DNA from: Microbacterium sp. CBA3102
Lineage (GTDB): Bacteria; Actinomycetota; Actinomycetes; Actinomycetales; Microbacteriaceae
Assembly (NCBI RefSeq): GCF_007954505.1
Contig: NZ_CP042412.1
Coordinates: 1,240,001 to 1,304,000, forward strand
Direction: 5' to 3'
Length of the DNA stretch: 64,000 nucleotides
Below are positions 6,594 through 14,876 of this stretch, piece after piece. The translations under genes and the position numbers were made by a program. The notes below the pieces were generated by a model. The model saw only the letters and a list, made by a program, of their open reading frames with translations. It searched no databases and was not told where the DNA came from. Each line of letters begins with the position of its first letter. Within the stretch, counting starts at the first letter, position 1.

Positions 6594-9311
6594 ATGGCGA
6601 GACTCAACCTCAAAGCTGTCGAGGAGCGCGTCGCGCCGCTGGCTGGTCGCGACGAGTACGACCGAGAGTTCATCTTCGACCTCCTGCTCGCCTACGGAAA
6701 GCCCCAGGGCAACGTCACGAGGTTGCGTAACGGGTCGCTGAACGTAGCAATTGATTCGTCGACCGAGGTCGCGCAGAAGAATGTCGTCTACTTCAAAGAG
6801 ACGACCAGCGACCCGCTGGCGGTCATCGAGGAGCTCAAGTCGACTCCCGCGGTCGTTCGCTTCAGCACGCGGTTTGTCATCGTCACGGACTACGTCGAAC
6901 TGGTCGCTCACGACATTAAGACGAACGAGACCATCGGCTTCGCGATCCGCGAGATCGACCAGCACTTCACGTTCTTTCTCCCGTGGGCCGGCATGGAGAA
7001 GGCGCAGTACGTCGCTGAGTCCCATGCCGACGTCAAGGCTGCCGAGCGCATGGGCAAGCTCTTCGACGAGCTCTTGCAGGCCAACCCGGGGATCTTCGAC
7101 GACGAGCGAGGCCGCCACTCGCTGAACATCTTCTTCACTCGACTGCTGTTCTGCTTCTTCGCGGAGGACACGGGCATCTTCGGGGACAACCAGTTCACGA
7201 ACGCGATCGGATCCCAGACGCAGTCCGATGGATCGGACCTCGCTGAGTTCCTGGCCGACTTGTTCAAGGCACTCGACACAGAGAACGCGGCTGACAAGCC
7301 GAAGCATCTCGCCGATTTCCCCTACGTCAATGGCCGGCTGTTCACGGTCAAGGACGATCAGGTCGTGCCGCGCTTCACGAAGCAGGCACGAGAGGAGCTC
7401 ATCGCCTCAGGCACGCTCATCTGGCGCGACATCAATCCCGACATCTTCGGCTCGATGTTCCAGGCGATCGTCACACCGGGCAAGCGCAGCGACCTGGGGC
7501 AGCACTACACCTCGGTGCCGAACATCCTGAAGACGATCGAGCCGCTCTTCCTCGATGCGTTGAGGGATGAGATCAACGATGCGCAGGACAGTGAGCGGCG
7601 GCTCATCCGACTGCTTGACCGCATTGCAGAGATTAAGGTGTTCGACCCTGCCTGTGGGTCGGGAAACTTCCTCGTTATCGCGTACAAGGAGCTACGCAAG
7701 CTCGAGCACGCGATCCTCGAGCGGCTCGCTGAGCTGAGCTCCTCGCATCAGGTGCTGTGGGCGGACTCGAAGATCAGCATCGAGAACTTCTACGGCATCG
7801 AGATCGACGACTTCGCCGTGGAGGTCGCGATCCTTTCGCTCTGGATCGCAAAGCACCAGATGAACCGGGAGTTCCGAGAGAAGTTCCGCGTCGAGATCCC
7901 CTTGATCCCGCTGAAGGAGACGGGGCAGATCAAGGCGGGCAACGCGACGCTGGTCGGCTGGGACACGGTATGTCCTAACGACGGCGAGGCGGAGATCTAC
8001 CTGATTGGGAACCCGCCGTATCTGGGCGCGAGGGTCCAGACGACGGAACAGAAGGTCGATTTCGCACACGTGTTTGGGCGACGGCCCTACTCGAAGAATC
8101 TCGACTACATCGCGCTCTGGTTCGTCAAGGGGGCTGATTACATCGAAGGAACGCGCGCCGAGCTGGCGTTCGTCACGACGAACTCGGTGGCACAGGGCGA
8201 GCATGTCGGGCTCATTTTCCCGATGATCTTCGCCAAGGGGATCGAAATCGGGTTTGCCTACACCTCGTTCAAATGGGAAAACAACGCCAAGCACAACGCG
8301 GGCGTGACCGTGGCCGTGATCGGCCTGCGCATGGCCCGCCCCGGAGATAAGTTCATCTACACCGACGATCTGCAGATCAAGGCCGAGAACATCAACGGAT
8401 ACCTCGCGGACGGCGACAACGCCTTTGTAATGAAGAGGACAAAGCCGATTTCGGCGCTACCAGAGATGTCATTCGGCAGCATGCCCAACGACAGCGGTGG
8501 CCTCGTCTTGTCAGATGAGGAACGGGGACAATTGCTTGATTCCTATCCAGACGTGGCTCGTTATGTGAAACGATTCCTTGGCGCGAGCGAGTTCATCTCG
8601 GGCACGGAGCGCTTCGCGCTCTGGATCGGGCCTGGTGACCTCGCATCGGCTATGACGATCCCCGAGATCGCGCGTCGCATCGAGCACGTACGCGAGCATC
8701 GCTCCAACAGTAGGAGAGAATCCACAAACAAGCTGGCATCCGTTGCGCACCGCTTCGGAGAGGTCCGATTCAAACCAACTGATTCGATCATCGTGCCGCG
8801 CGTGTCGTCCGAACGACGCGAATACATGCCAATGGGCTATCTCGGGCCCGACACGGTCATCTCCGACGCCGCCTTCGCAATCTACGACGCGGAGCCGTGG
8901 CTTTTCGCACTCCTGACATCACGTGTGCATATGGTGTGGACGCGCGCTGTGGGCGGCAAACTGAAGACAGATTTCCGATACTCCAACACGATCGTTTACA
9001 ACAACTTCCCCGTACCACCGCTGTCAGAAGCGGTGAGGGAGAAGCTGACGGTCGCCGCTCTGCGTGTGCTGGACGTCCGCGAATACCACTGTGAGCAGAC
9101 GCTGGCCGAGCTCTACGACCCAGACAAGATGCCGCAGGACTTGCGCGAAGCCCATGCCGCGGTCGACGTGCTGGTCGACTCGATCTACTCGAAGAAGCCC
9201 TACGAGACGGACGAGCAGCGTCTGTCGGACTTGTTCGCGCTGTACGAGCGTATGACCGCCGAGGAAGCCGCGAAGGCCCCGGCGAAGAAGACCCGGAGGA
9301 CTGCGAAGTGA
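6594..9311 (+). CDS. MmeI-like DNA adenine methyltransferase/specificity subunit
   Basis: A 905-residue protein collinear over its whole length with the type IIL enzyme MmeI as I recall it. It has a helical spacer (AAERMGKLFDELL; RLLFCFFAEDTGIF), motif X-like LGQHYTS at 301-307, SAM motif I DPACGSGNF at 351-359, GIEIDDFA at 401-408, catalytic motif IV NPPY at 473-476 (N6-adenine type), a target-recognition region at about 620-820 and the C-terminal LYDPDKMPQDLREAH. The N-terminal nuclease motif looks broken: the acidic residue expected two before the lysine in (D/E)xK is Tyr66 (VVYFK). It probably modifies host DNA and supplies sequence specificity to the two downstream partners. Its stop overlaps the helicase start as GTGA, so expression is coupled. 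Confidence 0.88.
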   Translation: MARLNLKAVEERVAPLAGRDEYDREFIFDLLLAYGKPQGNVTRLRNGSLNVAIDSSTEVAQKNVVYFKETTSDPLAVIEELKSTPAVVRFSTRFVIVTDYVELVAHDIKTNETIGFAIREIDQHFTFFLPWAGMEKAQYVAESHADVKAAERMGKLFDELLQANPGIFDDERGRHSLNIFFTRLLFCFFAEDTGIFGDNQFTNAIGSQTQSDGSDLAEFLADLFKALDTENAADKPKHLADFPYVNGRLFTVKDDQVVPRFTKQAREELIASGTLIWRDINPDIFGSMFQAIVTPGKRSDLGQHYTSVPNILKTIEPLFLDALRDEINDAQDSERRLIRLLDRIAEIKVFDPACGSGNFLVIAYKELRKLEHAILERLAELSSSHQVLWADSKISIENFYGIEIDDFAVEVAILSLWIAKHQMNREFREKFRVEIPLIPLKETGQIKAGNATLVGWDTVCPNDGEAEIYLIGNPPYLGARVQTTEQKVDFAHVFGRRPYSKNLDYIALWFVKGADYIEGTRAELAFVTTNSVAQGEHVGLIFPMIFAKGIEIGFAYTSFKWENNAKHNAGVTVAVIGLRMARPGDKFIYTDDLQIKAENINGYLADGDNAFVMKRTKPISALPEMSFGSMPNDSGGLVLSDEERGQLLDSYPDVARYVKRFLGASEFISGTERFALWIGPGDLASAMTIPEIARRIEHVREHRSNSRRESTNKLASVAHRFGEVRFKPTDSIIVPRVSSERREYMPMGYLGPDTVISDAAFAIYDAEPWLFALLTSRVHMVWTRAVGGKLKTDFRYSNTIVYNNFPVPPLSEAVREKLTVAALRVLDVREYHCEQTLAELYDPDKMPQDLREAHAAVDVLVDSIYSKKPYETDEQRLSDLFALYERMTAEEAAKAPAKKTRRTAK

Positions 9312-11293
9312 CCGCGATCAACAAGCCCGTGAACATCGTCGACGTCACGTATGCGCAGACAATGGCCTCGGTCAACACCGACGCGTTGGGCATGCGCGAG
9401 ATGCAGCAGCGCGTCTTCGAGCAGCGCTACGCCCAGCACCTGCTGGTCAAGGCCCCGCCGGCGTCGGGCAAGTCCCGCGCGCTGATGTTCGTCGCACTGG
9501 ACAAGCTCTACAACCAGAGCCGCAAGAAGATCATCGTGGCCGTACCGGAGCGCTCGATCGGCGCATCGTTCGCGTCAACGGCATTGACGAAACACGGCTT
9601 CTGGGCGGACTGGGAGATCAAGGACGAGCACAACCTGTGCGACGCAGGATCGTCGGCGGGCAAGGTTGACGCGTTCGTGAAGTTCCTGGAGGGACCTGAC
9701 GCCGTGCTGGTGTGCACGCACGCGACGCTGCGTTTCGCGTTCGAGAAGTTGGCCCCGGAGTCGTTCAACGGCACCGTGCTGGCGATCGACGAGTTCCACC
9801 ACGTCTCTGCCGACACGGAGTCGTCGCGGTTGGGAGCACTGCTCCGGGACGTGATGAACGGCTCGGACGTACACATCGTGGCCATGACGGGCTCATACTT
9901 CCGCGGGGACTCGGTGCCGGTGCTTTCGCCTGAGGATGAGGCGAAGTTCACGCCGGTGACGTTCAACTACTACGACCAGCTCAACGGCTACGAGTACCTA
10001 CGCTCGCTCGGCATTGGGCACCACTTCTACCAGGGCCGGTACACCGACGCAATCCATGAGGTGCTCGACCTCGACAAGAAGACGATCGTGCACATCCCGA
10101 GCGTGAACTCCGGCGAGTCAACGAAGGACAAGATCGAGGAGGTCGGCCGGATCATCGACGCCATCGGGCACGTCGAATCGACGGACCCCGACACGGGAAT
10201 CATCAGCGTGCGTCGCGAGGACACTGGCGAGATCGTGCGGGTCGCGGACCTTGTCGACGACACCGATCAGAAGAAGCGTGGCGACACGCTGCACTACTTG
10301 TCCCACACCGCGTCGAAGGAACGCGATGGGGTCGACATCATCATCGCGCTGGGCATGGCGAAGGAGGGCTTCGACTGGCCGTTCGCGGAGCATGCGCTGA
10401 CGGTGGGCTACCGAGCGTCGCTCACCGAGGTGATCCAGATCATCGGTCGAGTCACCCGTGACAGCCCAGGCAAGTCGCACGCGCAGTTTACGAACCTCAT
10501 CGCGGAGCCGGACGCCTCACAAGGCGAGGTCAAGGTGTCGGTGAACAACATGCTGAAGGCGATCACGGCCTCGCTGCTCATGGAGCAGGTGCTCGCGCCG
10601 AACTTCAACTTCAAGACGAAGAAGTTCGACGATGACGAGCCAGCAAGGAAGGGCGAGCTCAAGATCAAGGGCTTCAAGGAGCCCTCCAGCGACCGTGTGA
10701 AGCAGATCGTCGCGACAGACCTGAACGACCTGAAAGCGACAATTCTGCAGGACGACACCTTCGCTCGGGCCGCCGCAGGATCGATTGATGCCGAGACGAC
10801 GAACAAGGTGCTGATCCCGAAGATCATCCGGGAGAAGTACCCCGACCTCACCGAAGATCAGATCGAAGAAGTGCGTCAGCAGGTCGTCGTGGACTCGGTG
10901 ATCAAGAACGGCGAAGTGCGCGAAGTCGGCGACAAGCGCTTCATCAAGATGGCCGAGAAGTTCGTGAACATCGACGAGCTGAACATCAACCTCATCGACT
11001 CGGTGAACCCGTTCCAGCGGGCGTTCGAGGTGCTGTCGAAGTCGGTCACGCCCTCGGTGCTGCGTCTGATCCAGGACACGATCACATCGACGAAGATCGA
11101 GTTCTCGGAAGAGGAGGCACTTGCGCTGTACCCGAAGATCAAGACCTGGGTGCAGGTCAACGGCAAGCGTCCCGACCTGCGCTCGGAGGACCCCGCGGAA
11201 AAGCGCATGGCCGCGGCGCTGCTGTTCCTGCAAAAGCTGAAGCAGAAGCGCGAGGCCGAGAAGGCAGCGACCGAGACGGGGGAGCCGTCGTGA
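9308..11293 (+). CDS. SF2 DEAD/DEAH-type helicase of the MTase operon
   Basis: A 661-residue superfamily 2 helicase. Motif I is APPASGKS (49-56), motif II DEFHH (161-165), motif III AMTGSYF (192-198) and motif VI QIIGRVTRDSPGK (about 376-388). This resembles the translocase modules of type I and III restriction systems. The C-terminus contains a segment (KIKTWVQVNGKRPDLRS, then EKRMAAALLFLQ) like the small helicase-associated domains, followed by a Lys/Glu-rich tail. GTG 9308 overlaps the MTase stop; GTG 11290 of the next gene overlaps its own stop. This tight coupling argues for a single MTase-translocase-nuclease complex acting on unmodified DNA. Confidence 0.88.
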   Translation: MTAINKPVNIVDVTYAQTMASVNTDALGMREMQQRVFEQRYAQHLLVKAPPASGKSRALMFVALDKLYNQSRKKIIVAVPERSIGASFASTALTKHGFWADWEIKDEHNLCDAGSSAGKVDAFVKFLEGPDAVLVCTHATLRFAFEKLAPESFNGTVLAIDEFHHVSADTESSRLGALLRDVMNGSDVHIVAMTGSYFRGDSVPVLSPEDEAKFTPVTFNYYDQLNGYEYLRSLGIGHHFYQGRYTDAIHEVLDLDKKTIVHIPSVNSGESTKDKIEEVGRIIDAIGHVESTDPDTGIISVRREDTGEIVRVADLVDDTDQKKRGDTLHYLSHTASKERDGVDIIIALGMAKEGFDWPFAEHALTVGYRASLTEVIQIIGRVTRDSPGKSHAQFTNLIAEPDASQGEVKVSVNNMLKAITASLLMEQVLAPNFNFKTKKFDDDEPARKGELKIKGFKEPSSDRVKQIVATDLNDLKATILQDDTFARAAAGSIDAETTNKVLIPKIIREKYPDLTEDQIEEVRQQVVVDSVIKNGEVREVGDKRFIKMAEKFVNIDELNINLIDSVNPFQRAFEVLSKSVTPSVLRLIQDTITSTKIEFSEEEALALYPKIKTWVQVNGKRPDLRSEDPAEKRMAAALLFLQKLKQKREAEKAATETGEPS

Positions 11294-12477
11294 CCCCGAT
11301 CGATTTCACGTTCAACGAGAACGTGGTCCTCACAATCGACGACATCCTCGACGACGAGCTGCTAAACGCGCCGGAGAAGCCGAAGAAGATCACGTCATCC
11401 GACCGGATGGAGCGCGCTTTCCTTGAGATCGTCGAGTTCCGGCGTAGCGAAGGGCGGGCACCCAGCGCGCAGACGCGTGAGATCGCCGAGCGAAAGCTCG
11501 GTGCGCGGCTGGATGGCTTTCTCGCCAACGACGCGAAAGCTGAAGCGGTGAAGCACCTCGACGAGTTCGGTCTGCTCGAAGCGCCTGCAGCGCCAGCGTC
11601 GCTCGATGAGCTGCTCGAGAGCGACGATCTCGACGATCTGCTGGGCGATGACGCCGGGATACTTGATGTGTCTGGCTTGCCTGCGATCAAGCGGCCAGAG
11701 TCCGCCGAGTCAGTCGCACAGCGCGTGAAGGCGAAGGACTTCGAACAGTTCGAGCCGCTGTTCAAAGCGAAGCACGCAGAGCTCGCCGACGGCACTTTCA
11801 CGCTGAAGCCATTCACCGGCATGGACCTGATCCGAGAGGGTGTGTTCTTCGTCCTCAACGGCGTGATGTGTTTCGTGGCGGAGGTCGGTGACGACGTTGA
11901 CCTCGTCGTAGGTGGCAAGCGCACCCAGAAGCAGCGCCTGCGAGTGGTGTTTGAGAACGGCACCGAGTCAGCAATGTACAAGCAGAGTCTGATGACGCGG
12001 ATGTATGAGGCACAAGGGCGGGTTCTGGCGCGCACCGGTCACGACGCGGATGAGATCCTGGACGCAGACATCGAAAGCGGCCACATATATGTGCTGCAGT
12101 CACTCAGTACGGACCCGCTGATCGCTAATCTCAAGCACCTGCACAAGATTGGCTTCTCGACCACGAGTGTCGAACAGCGCGTGAAGGGTGCATCCACGTC
12201 CCCGACCTATCTGATGGCTCCCGTCAAGGTTGTCGCGGACTATAAGGTCTACAACCTCAAAGCCTCCGCGTTGGAGAGTCTTCTGCACCGCGTCTTTGCG
12301 GACGTACGCCTCGACCTGACGCAGACCGACAGGAGGGGACGCGACTACGATCCGTCCGAGTGGTTCGTCGTTCCGCTCGATGCTATAAACCAGGCCGTGG
12401 CGATGATTATGTCCGGAGAAGTCGTCGACTACTGCTACGACAAGATGCAACAAAAGTTGGTGCGTCTTGTCGAGTGA
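11290..12477 (+). CDS. GIY-YIG nuclease of the MTase operon (T5orf172/MUG113-like)
   Basis: A 395-residue protein with a GIY-YIG domain at about 264-365. It has GHIYVL (Y267), HKIGFS (285-290), R297 in VEQRV, E329 in ALESLLHRVF and PSEWF near 355. This is the T5orf172/MUG113 variant, in which the two Tyr motifs are degenerate. Residues 40-95 (IVEFRRSEGRAPSA, then ERKLGARLDGFL) resemble the helicase-associated segment at the helicase C-terminus. An acidic linker (100-125) separates the two parts. It starts with GTG inside the helicase stop (GTGA). It is the likely DNA-cleaving subunit, replacing the nuclease that the MmeI-like MTase seems to have lost. Confidence 0.85.
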   Translation: MTPIDFTFNENVVLTIDDILDDELLNAPEKPKKITSSDRMERAFLEIVEFRRSEGRAPSAQTREIAERKLGARLDGFLANDAKAEAVKHLDEFGLLEAPAAPASLDELLESDDLDDLLGDDAGILDVSGLPAIKRPESAESVAQRVKAKDFEQFEPLFKAKHAELADGTFTLKPFTGMDLIREGVFFVLNGVMCFVAEVGDDVDLVVGGKRTQKQRLRVVFENGTESAMYKQSLMTRMYEAQGRVLARTGHDADEILDADIESGHIYVLQSLSTDPLIANLKHLHKIGFSTTSVEQRVKGASTSPTYLMAPVKVVADYKVYNLKASALESLLHRVFADVRLDLTQTDRRGRDYDPSEWFVVPLDAINQAVAMIMSGEVVDYCYDKMQQKLVRLVE

Positions 12478-12535
12478 GTCCAGCGCCCCTTCCCCGTCGT
12501 TCAGACGAGGTTTTGCCGCCTCATCGCTGTGAATC

Positions 12536-12832
12536 TCAAACGTGCCTGGTGGGTGGGCGCAGATTGATCGCACCAACCGCCAGGTCTCGGCCCATTTCGC
12601 CTTGCTGCATCAGCCGCGCCATGTCCTCCTGTCGGGGTCGCCCGAGGGTGAGGCGGTACAGGGCTAGGGCGTCGAGCAACCGCTCGTACTTCTCGTCATC
12701 CCTGCTCAACGTGAACGAGGCAATTCGCCGCTGGATTCGGGCGTCCCCCTCGTGCACCCACCATGGCGCGAACTGGCCCAATCGCTTAGTTTCGGGCGAC
12801 GCGAGAGCTGCAACGAATGCACGTCGAGCCAT
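12536..12832 (-). CDS. Small ORF resembling a helicase C-terminal tail
   Basis: A 98-residue ORF starting at MARRAFVAALAS. Its middle (RRIASFTLSRDDEKYERLL, then ALYRLTLGRPRQEDM) recalls the extreme C-terminus of large SNF2-like anti-phage helicases, which end in a motif of the form YRxxxGxPRQE. No helicase core lies nearby, so this is either a stand-alone domain or a relic of a deleted gene. An in-frame ATG at 12877 would overlap the upstream HNH gene by 29 bases, and neither start has a good ribosome site. It lies 16 bases downstream of the HNH gene on the same strand. Confidence 0.5.
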   Translation of the reverse strand: MARRAFVAALASPETKRLGQFAPWWVHEGDARIQRRIASFTLSRDDEKYERLLDALALYRLTLGRPRQEDMARLMQQGEMGRDLAVGAINLRPPTRHV

Positions 12833-12848
12833 GTGATCGCGGACGCCA

Positions 12849-13442
12849 TCAGGTCGCCGCCTGTCTCTTGGCCTCATGAGTTTCCCGCACGCGGGTTCTG
12901 ATCTCCTGCGCGTCCTGATCGGCCACGCGCATCAGCTCCAGCAGGTGCTTGTGGTGCGCCCAGTGCTGCTGCCACAGGTCGGGCCCGACCGCCGCTTCAA
13001 AGTCGACACGAGTCGGGGATGCCTGGCGCTCGTACTCCTGTAGGCGAGCGATGCGATCTTCGATGTCAGGAACACCGCGAGATTTCGGAGAGAGCGGGGC
13101 CGAGCTGCACATCCAGGTCAGCCAGTCCTTGTTGCCCTTGCTCTGGTTGCACTTGCCGCAGGCGGGTACGAGGTTGTGTATCTCGGAGATGTATCCCGTC
13201 GGTCGCTGGTTGCTCACCAGAGGACGAAGGTGGTCCCATTCCGTGCTGGTGTCGCCGCAGTAGCTACAGCTCACACGATCGAGCATGCCGAGAATCTCGA
13301 GGGCTGCCCGGACCTCTGCCTCGGTCGGTACGACCACGGGGATGATGCCGTTCACGAACGAGTTCGTGATGCTCGAACTCCGACCCATGATCCGCACGGG
13401 CTTCGGCATCGCGAACAAGCTGAGGTAGATCGGGGACTTCAT
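12849..13442 (-). CDS. HNH endonuclease
   Basis: A 197-residue protein with a zinc-containing HNH motif: C59-x2-C62, then D70-H71 (EWDHLRPL), H89-N90 (IHNLVPAC), C95-x2-C98 and N99 followed by KGNKDW. This is the McrA/type II HNH nuclease layout with four zinc-binding cysteines. The C-terminal 80 residues are helical and charged. It may act as a restriction nuclease, but no cognate methyltransferase lies on its strand. It is divergent from the exonuclease-BRCT gene, with 71 bases between them. Its position between two defence operons suggests a phage-defence role, which is inference. Confidence 0.82.
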   Translation of the reverse strand: MKSPIYLSLFAMPKPVRIMGRSSSITNSFVNGIIPVVVPTEAEVRAALEILGMLDRVSCSYCGDTSTEWDHLRPLVSNQRPTGYISEIHNLVPACGKCNQSKGNKDWLTWMCSSAPLSPKSRGVPDIEDRIARLQEYERQASPTRVDFEAAVGPDLWQQHWAHHKHLLELMRVADQDAQEIRTRVRETHEAKRQAAT

Positions 13443-13513
13443 GTCTCGATCATGGCGGAATCCGCGGCGAGAGCGTCAGAACAAGCGCCGACGGTCGCCG
13501 ATACAGTGGCACC

Positions 13514-14728
13514 ATGACCTCGATTCCCGTGCCCTCCTCCGGTTTCGCGACCATCGACTTTGAGACCACGGGTTTCTACGCCGAGGGGACCGATCGGGCG
13601 ATCGAGATTTCCGTGGTCCACTCCGAGCCTGATGGCACGATAACCGGCCAGTGGGAGACGCTCATCAACCCGGGTAGGGATCTCGGGCGTCAGGACATCC
13701 ACGGCATCAGCGCTCGGGAGATCTTGCGAGCGTCGCAGTTCCCGGGCGTCACTGGCGACCTTGTGGATCTGCTCTCGCAGCGCGTGGTCGTGGCGCACAA
13801 CGCATCCTTCGACATGAGATTCCTCGAAGCGGAGCTCGGTCGCGCGGCCTATTGGGCAGGCGTGCCGTTCGTTAGCCTCTGCACGATGCGACTGGCGCGC
13901 ACCCACCTCGGCGGAAGCAGCACGCTCGCCGATTGCTGTGCTGCCTTCGACATCGACCTCAGCGGGGCACACCGTGCAGCGGTTGATGCGCGCGCGACGG
14001 CGGAACTCCTTGGCGCTTTCGTGGCGAGTACGGGACAGTCCACTTGGCGTGATTTGCTCGGCCGGGCTGAGCGCCTCGCTCCGTACGCGGGGGAGCGCGG
14101 CGAGTGGCTCGCTCGTTCGAGCGTCGAAGAGTATTCGCCAAGCTTCCTGGAGAGAATTGTTGACCGCGTTCCGGACGTCAGCGACTCCGATGAGCAGGCG
14201 GAGTATGTCGCTCTCGTCGAGCGGTGCCTCCTCGACCGCTATCTGTCGGAGCATGAGAATGACGCTCTCGTCGCATTCGCGGAGCGAGCCGGTCTGCCAC
14301 GCTCAACGGTCGAGCGGCTGCATCGCGACTACCTCGCCGCGTTGGTCAAGATCGCCTGGGCAGATGGCGTCGTCACCGAGGACGAGCGTGCCGATCTGAT
14401 CTCCGTTGCGGAGCTTCTCGAAGTCCCCGTCGAGATCGTGCTGGATGCCGTGGCTCAGCCCGTTGAGATCGTGGAGCCTCCGTCGATGTCTGCTTTCGCG
14501 CTGAGCCCTGGAGACATCGTCGTTCTCACGGGAGAGATGACGCGAGCACGCTCCGAGTGGGAGCAACGTCTCCGCGAACACGGGATCATCGTGAAGCCCG
14601 CCGTGACCAAGGCAGCGCGCCTCGTGATCGCGGCCGATCCCGACTCCCTCTCCGGCAAGGCCCGAAAAGCTCGCGACTACGGCATCCCCATCGTCGGCGA
14701 GTCTTGGCTCGCCGAACGCTACGCCTGA
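13514..14728 (+). CDS. DEDDh 3'-5' exonuclease with TerB-like and BRCT domains
   Basis: A 404-residue protein. Residues 10-170 are a DnaQ-type exonuclease: D15-x-E17 (DFETTG), HNASFD with D100, and H153/D158 in HRAAVDARAT. All four acids and the histidine of DEDDh nucleases are present. The middle region (about 235-310) contains LVKIAWADGVVTEDERADL, a TerB-like helical module. The C-terminus (about 330-404) is a BRCT domain (GDIVVLTGEM to PIVGESWLAERYA), as in NAD-dependent ligase. It probably trims 3' ends in repair. Similar proteins occur outside defence islands in actinobacteria, so its presence here may be incidental. Confidence 0.85.
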   Translation: MTSIPVPSSGFATIDFETTGFYAEGTDRAIEISVVHSEPDGTITGQWETLINPGRDLGRQDIHGISAREILRASQFPGVTGDLVDLLSQRVVVAHNASFDMRFLEAELGRAAYWAGVPFVSLCTMRLARTHLGGSSTLADCCAAFDIDLSGAHRAAVDARATAELLGAFVASTGQSTWRDLLGRAERLAPYAGERGEWLARSSVEEYSPSFLERIVDRVPDVSDSDEQAEYVALVERCLLDRYLSEHENDALVAFAERAGLPRSTVERLHRDYLAALVKIAWADGVVTEDERADLISVAELLEVPVEIVLDAVAQPVEIVEPPSMSAFALSPGDIVVLTGEMTRARSEWEQRLREHGIIVKPAVTKAARLVIAADPDSLSGKARKARDYGIPIVGESWLAERYA

Positions 14729-14747
14729 TCTACCCAGGTAGATCAGG
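14724..14747. terminator. Inverted repeat at the exonuclease stop
   Basis: Perfect 10-bp arms CCTGATCTAC and GTAGATCAGG around a 4-base loop, overlapping the stop codon of the exonuclease gene. It lies between two convergent genes and probably terminates transcription, though no U-tract follows. Confidence 0.6.
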
Positions 14748-14876
14748 TCACTGACGATGCTTCAGATCCGGGCAGTGCTTCGCGACCCTCGCGCGAGTGG
14801 GCTCGGCGATCTCTTCAACCAGCTAGCTCCTGTCGGCTTTCACGACGTGAGGATTCCTGTCCTTCGTCTCCATGGA

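Noticed and set aside
6594..12477. BREX or DISARM system
   Set aside because: There is an MTase and a helicase, but no PglZ, BrxL, BrxC, DrmB or PLD-type protein; the MTase is MmeI-like and the partner is a GIY-YIG nuclease.
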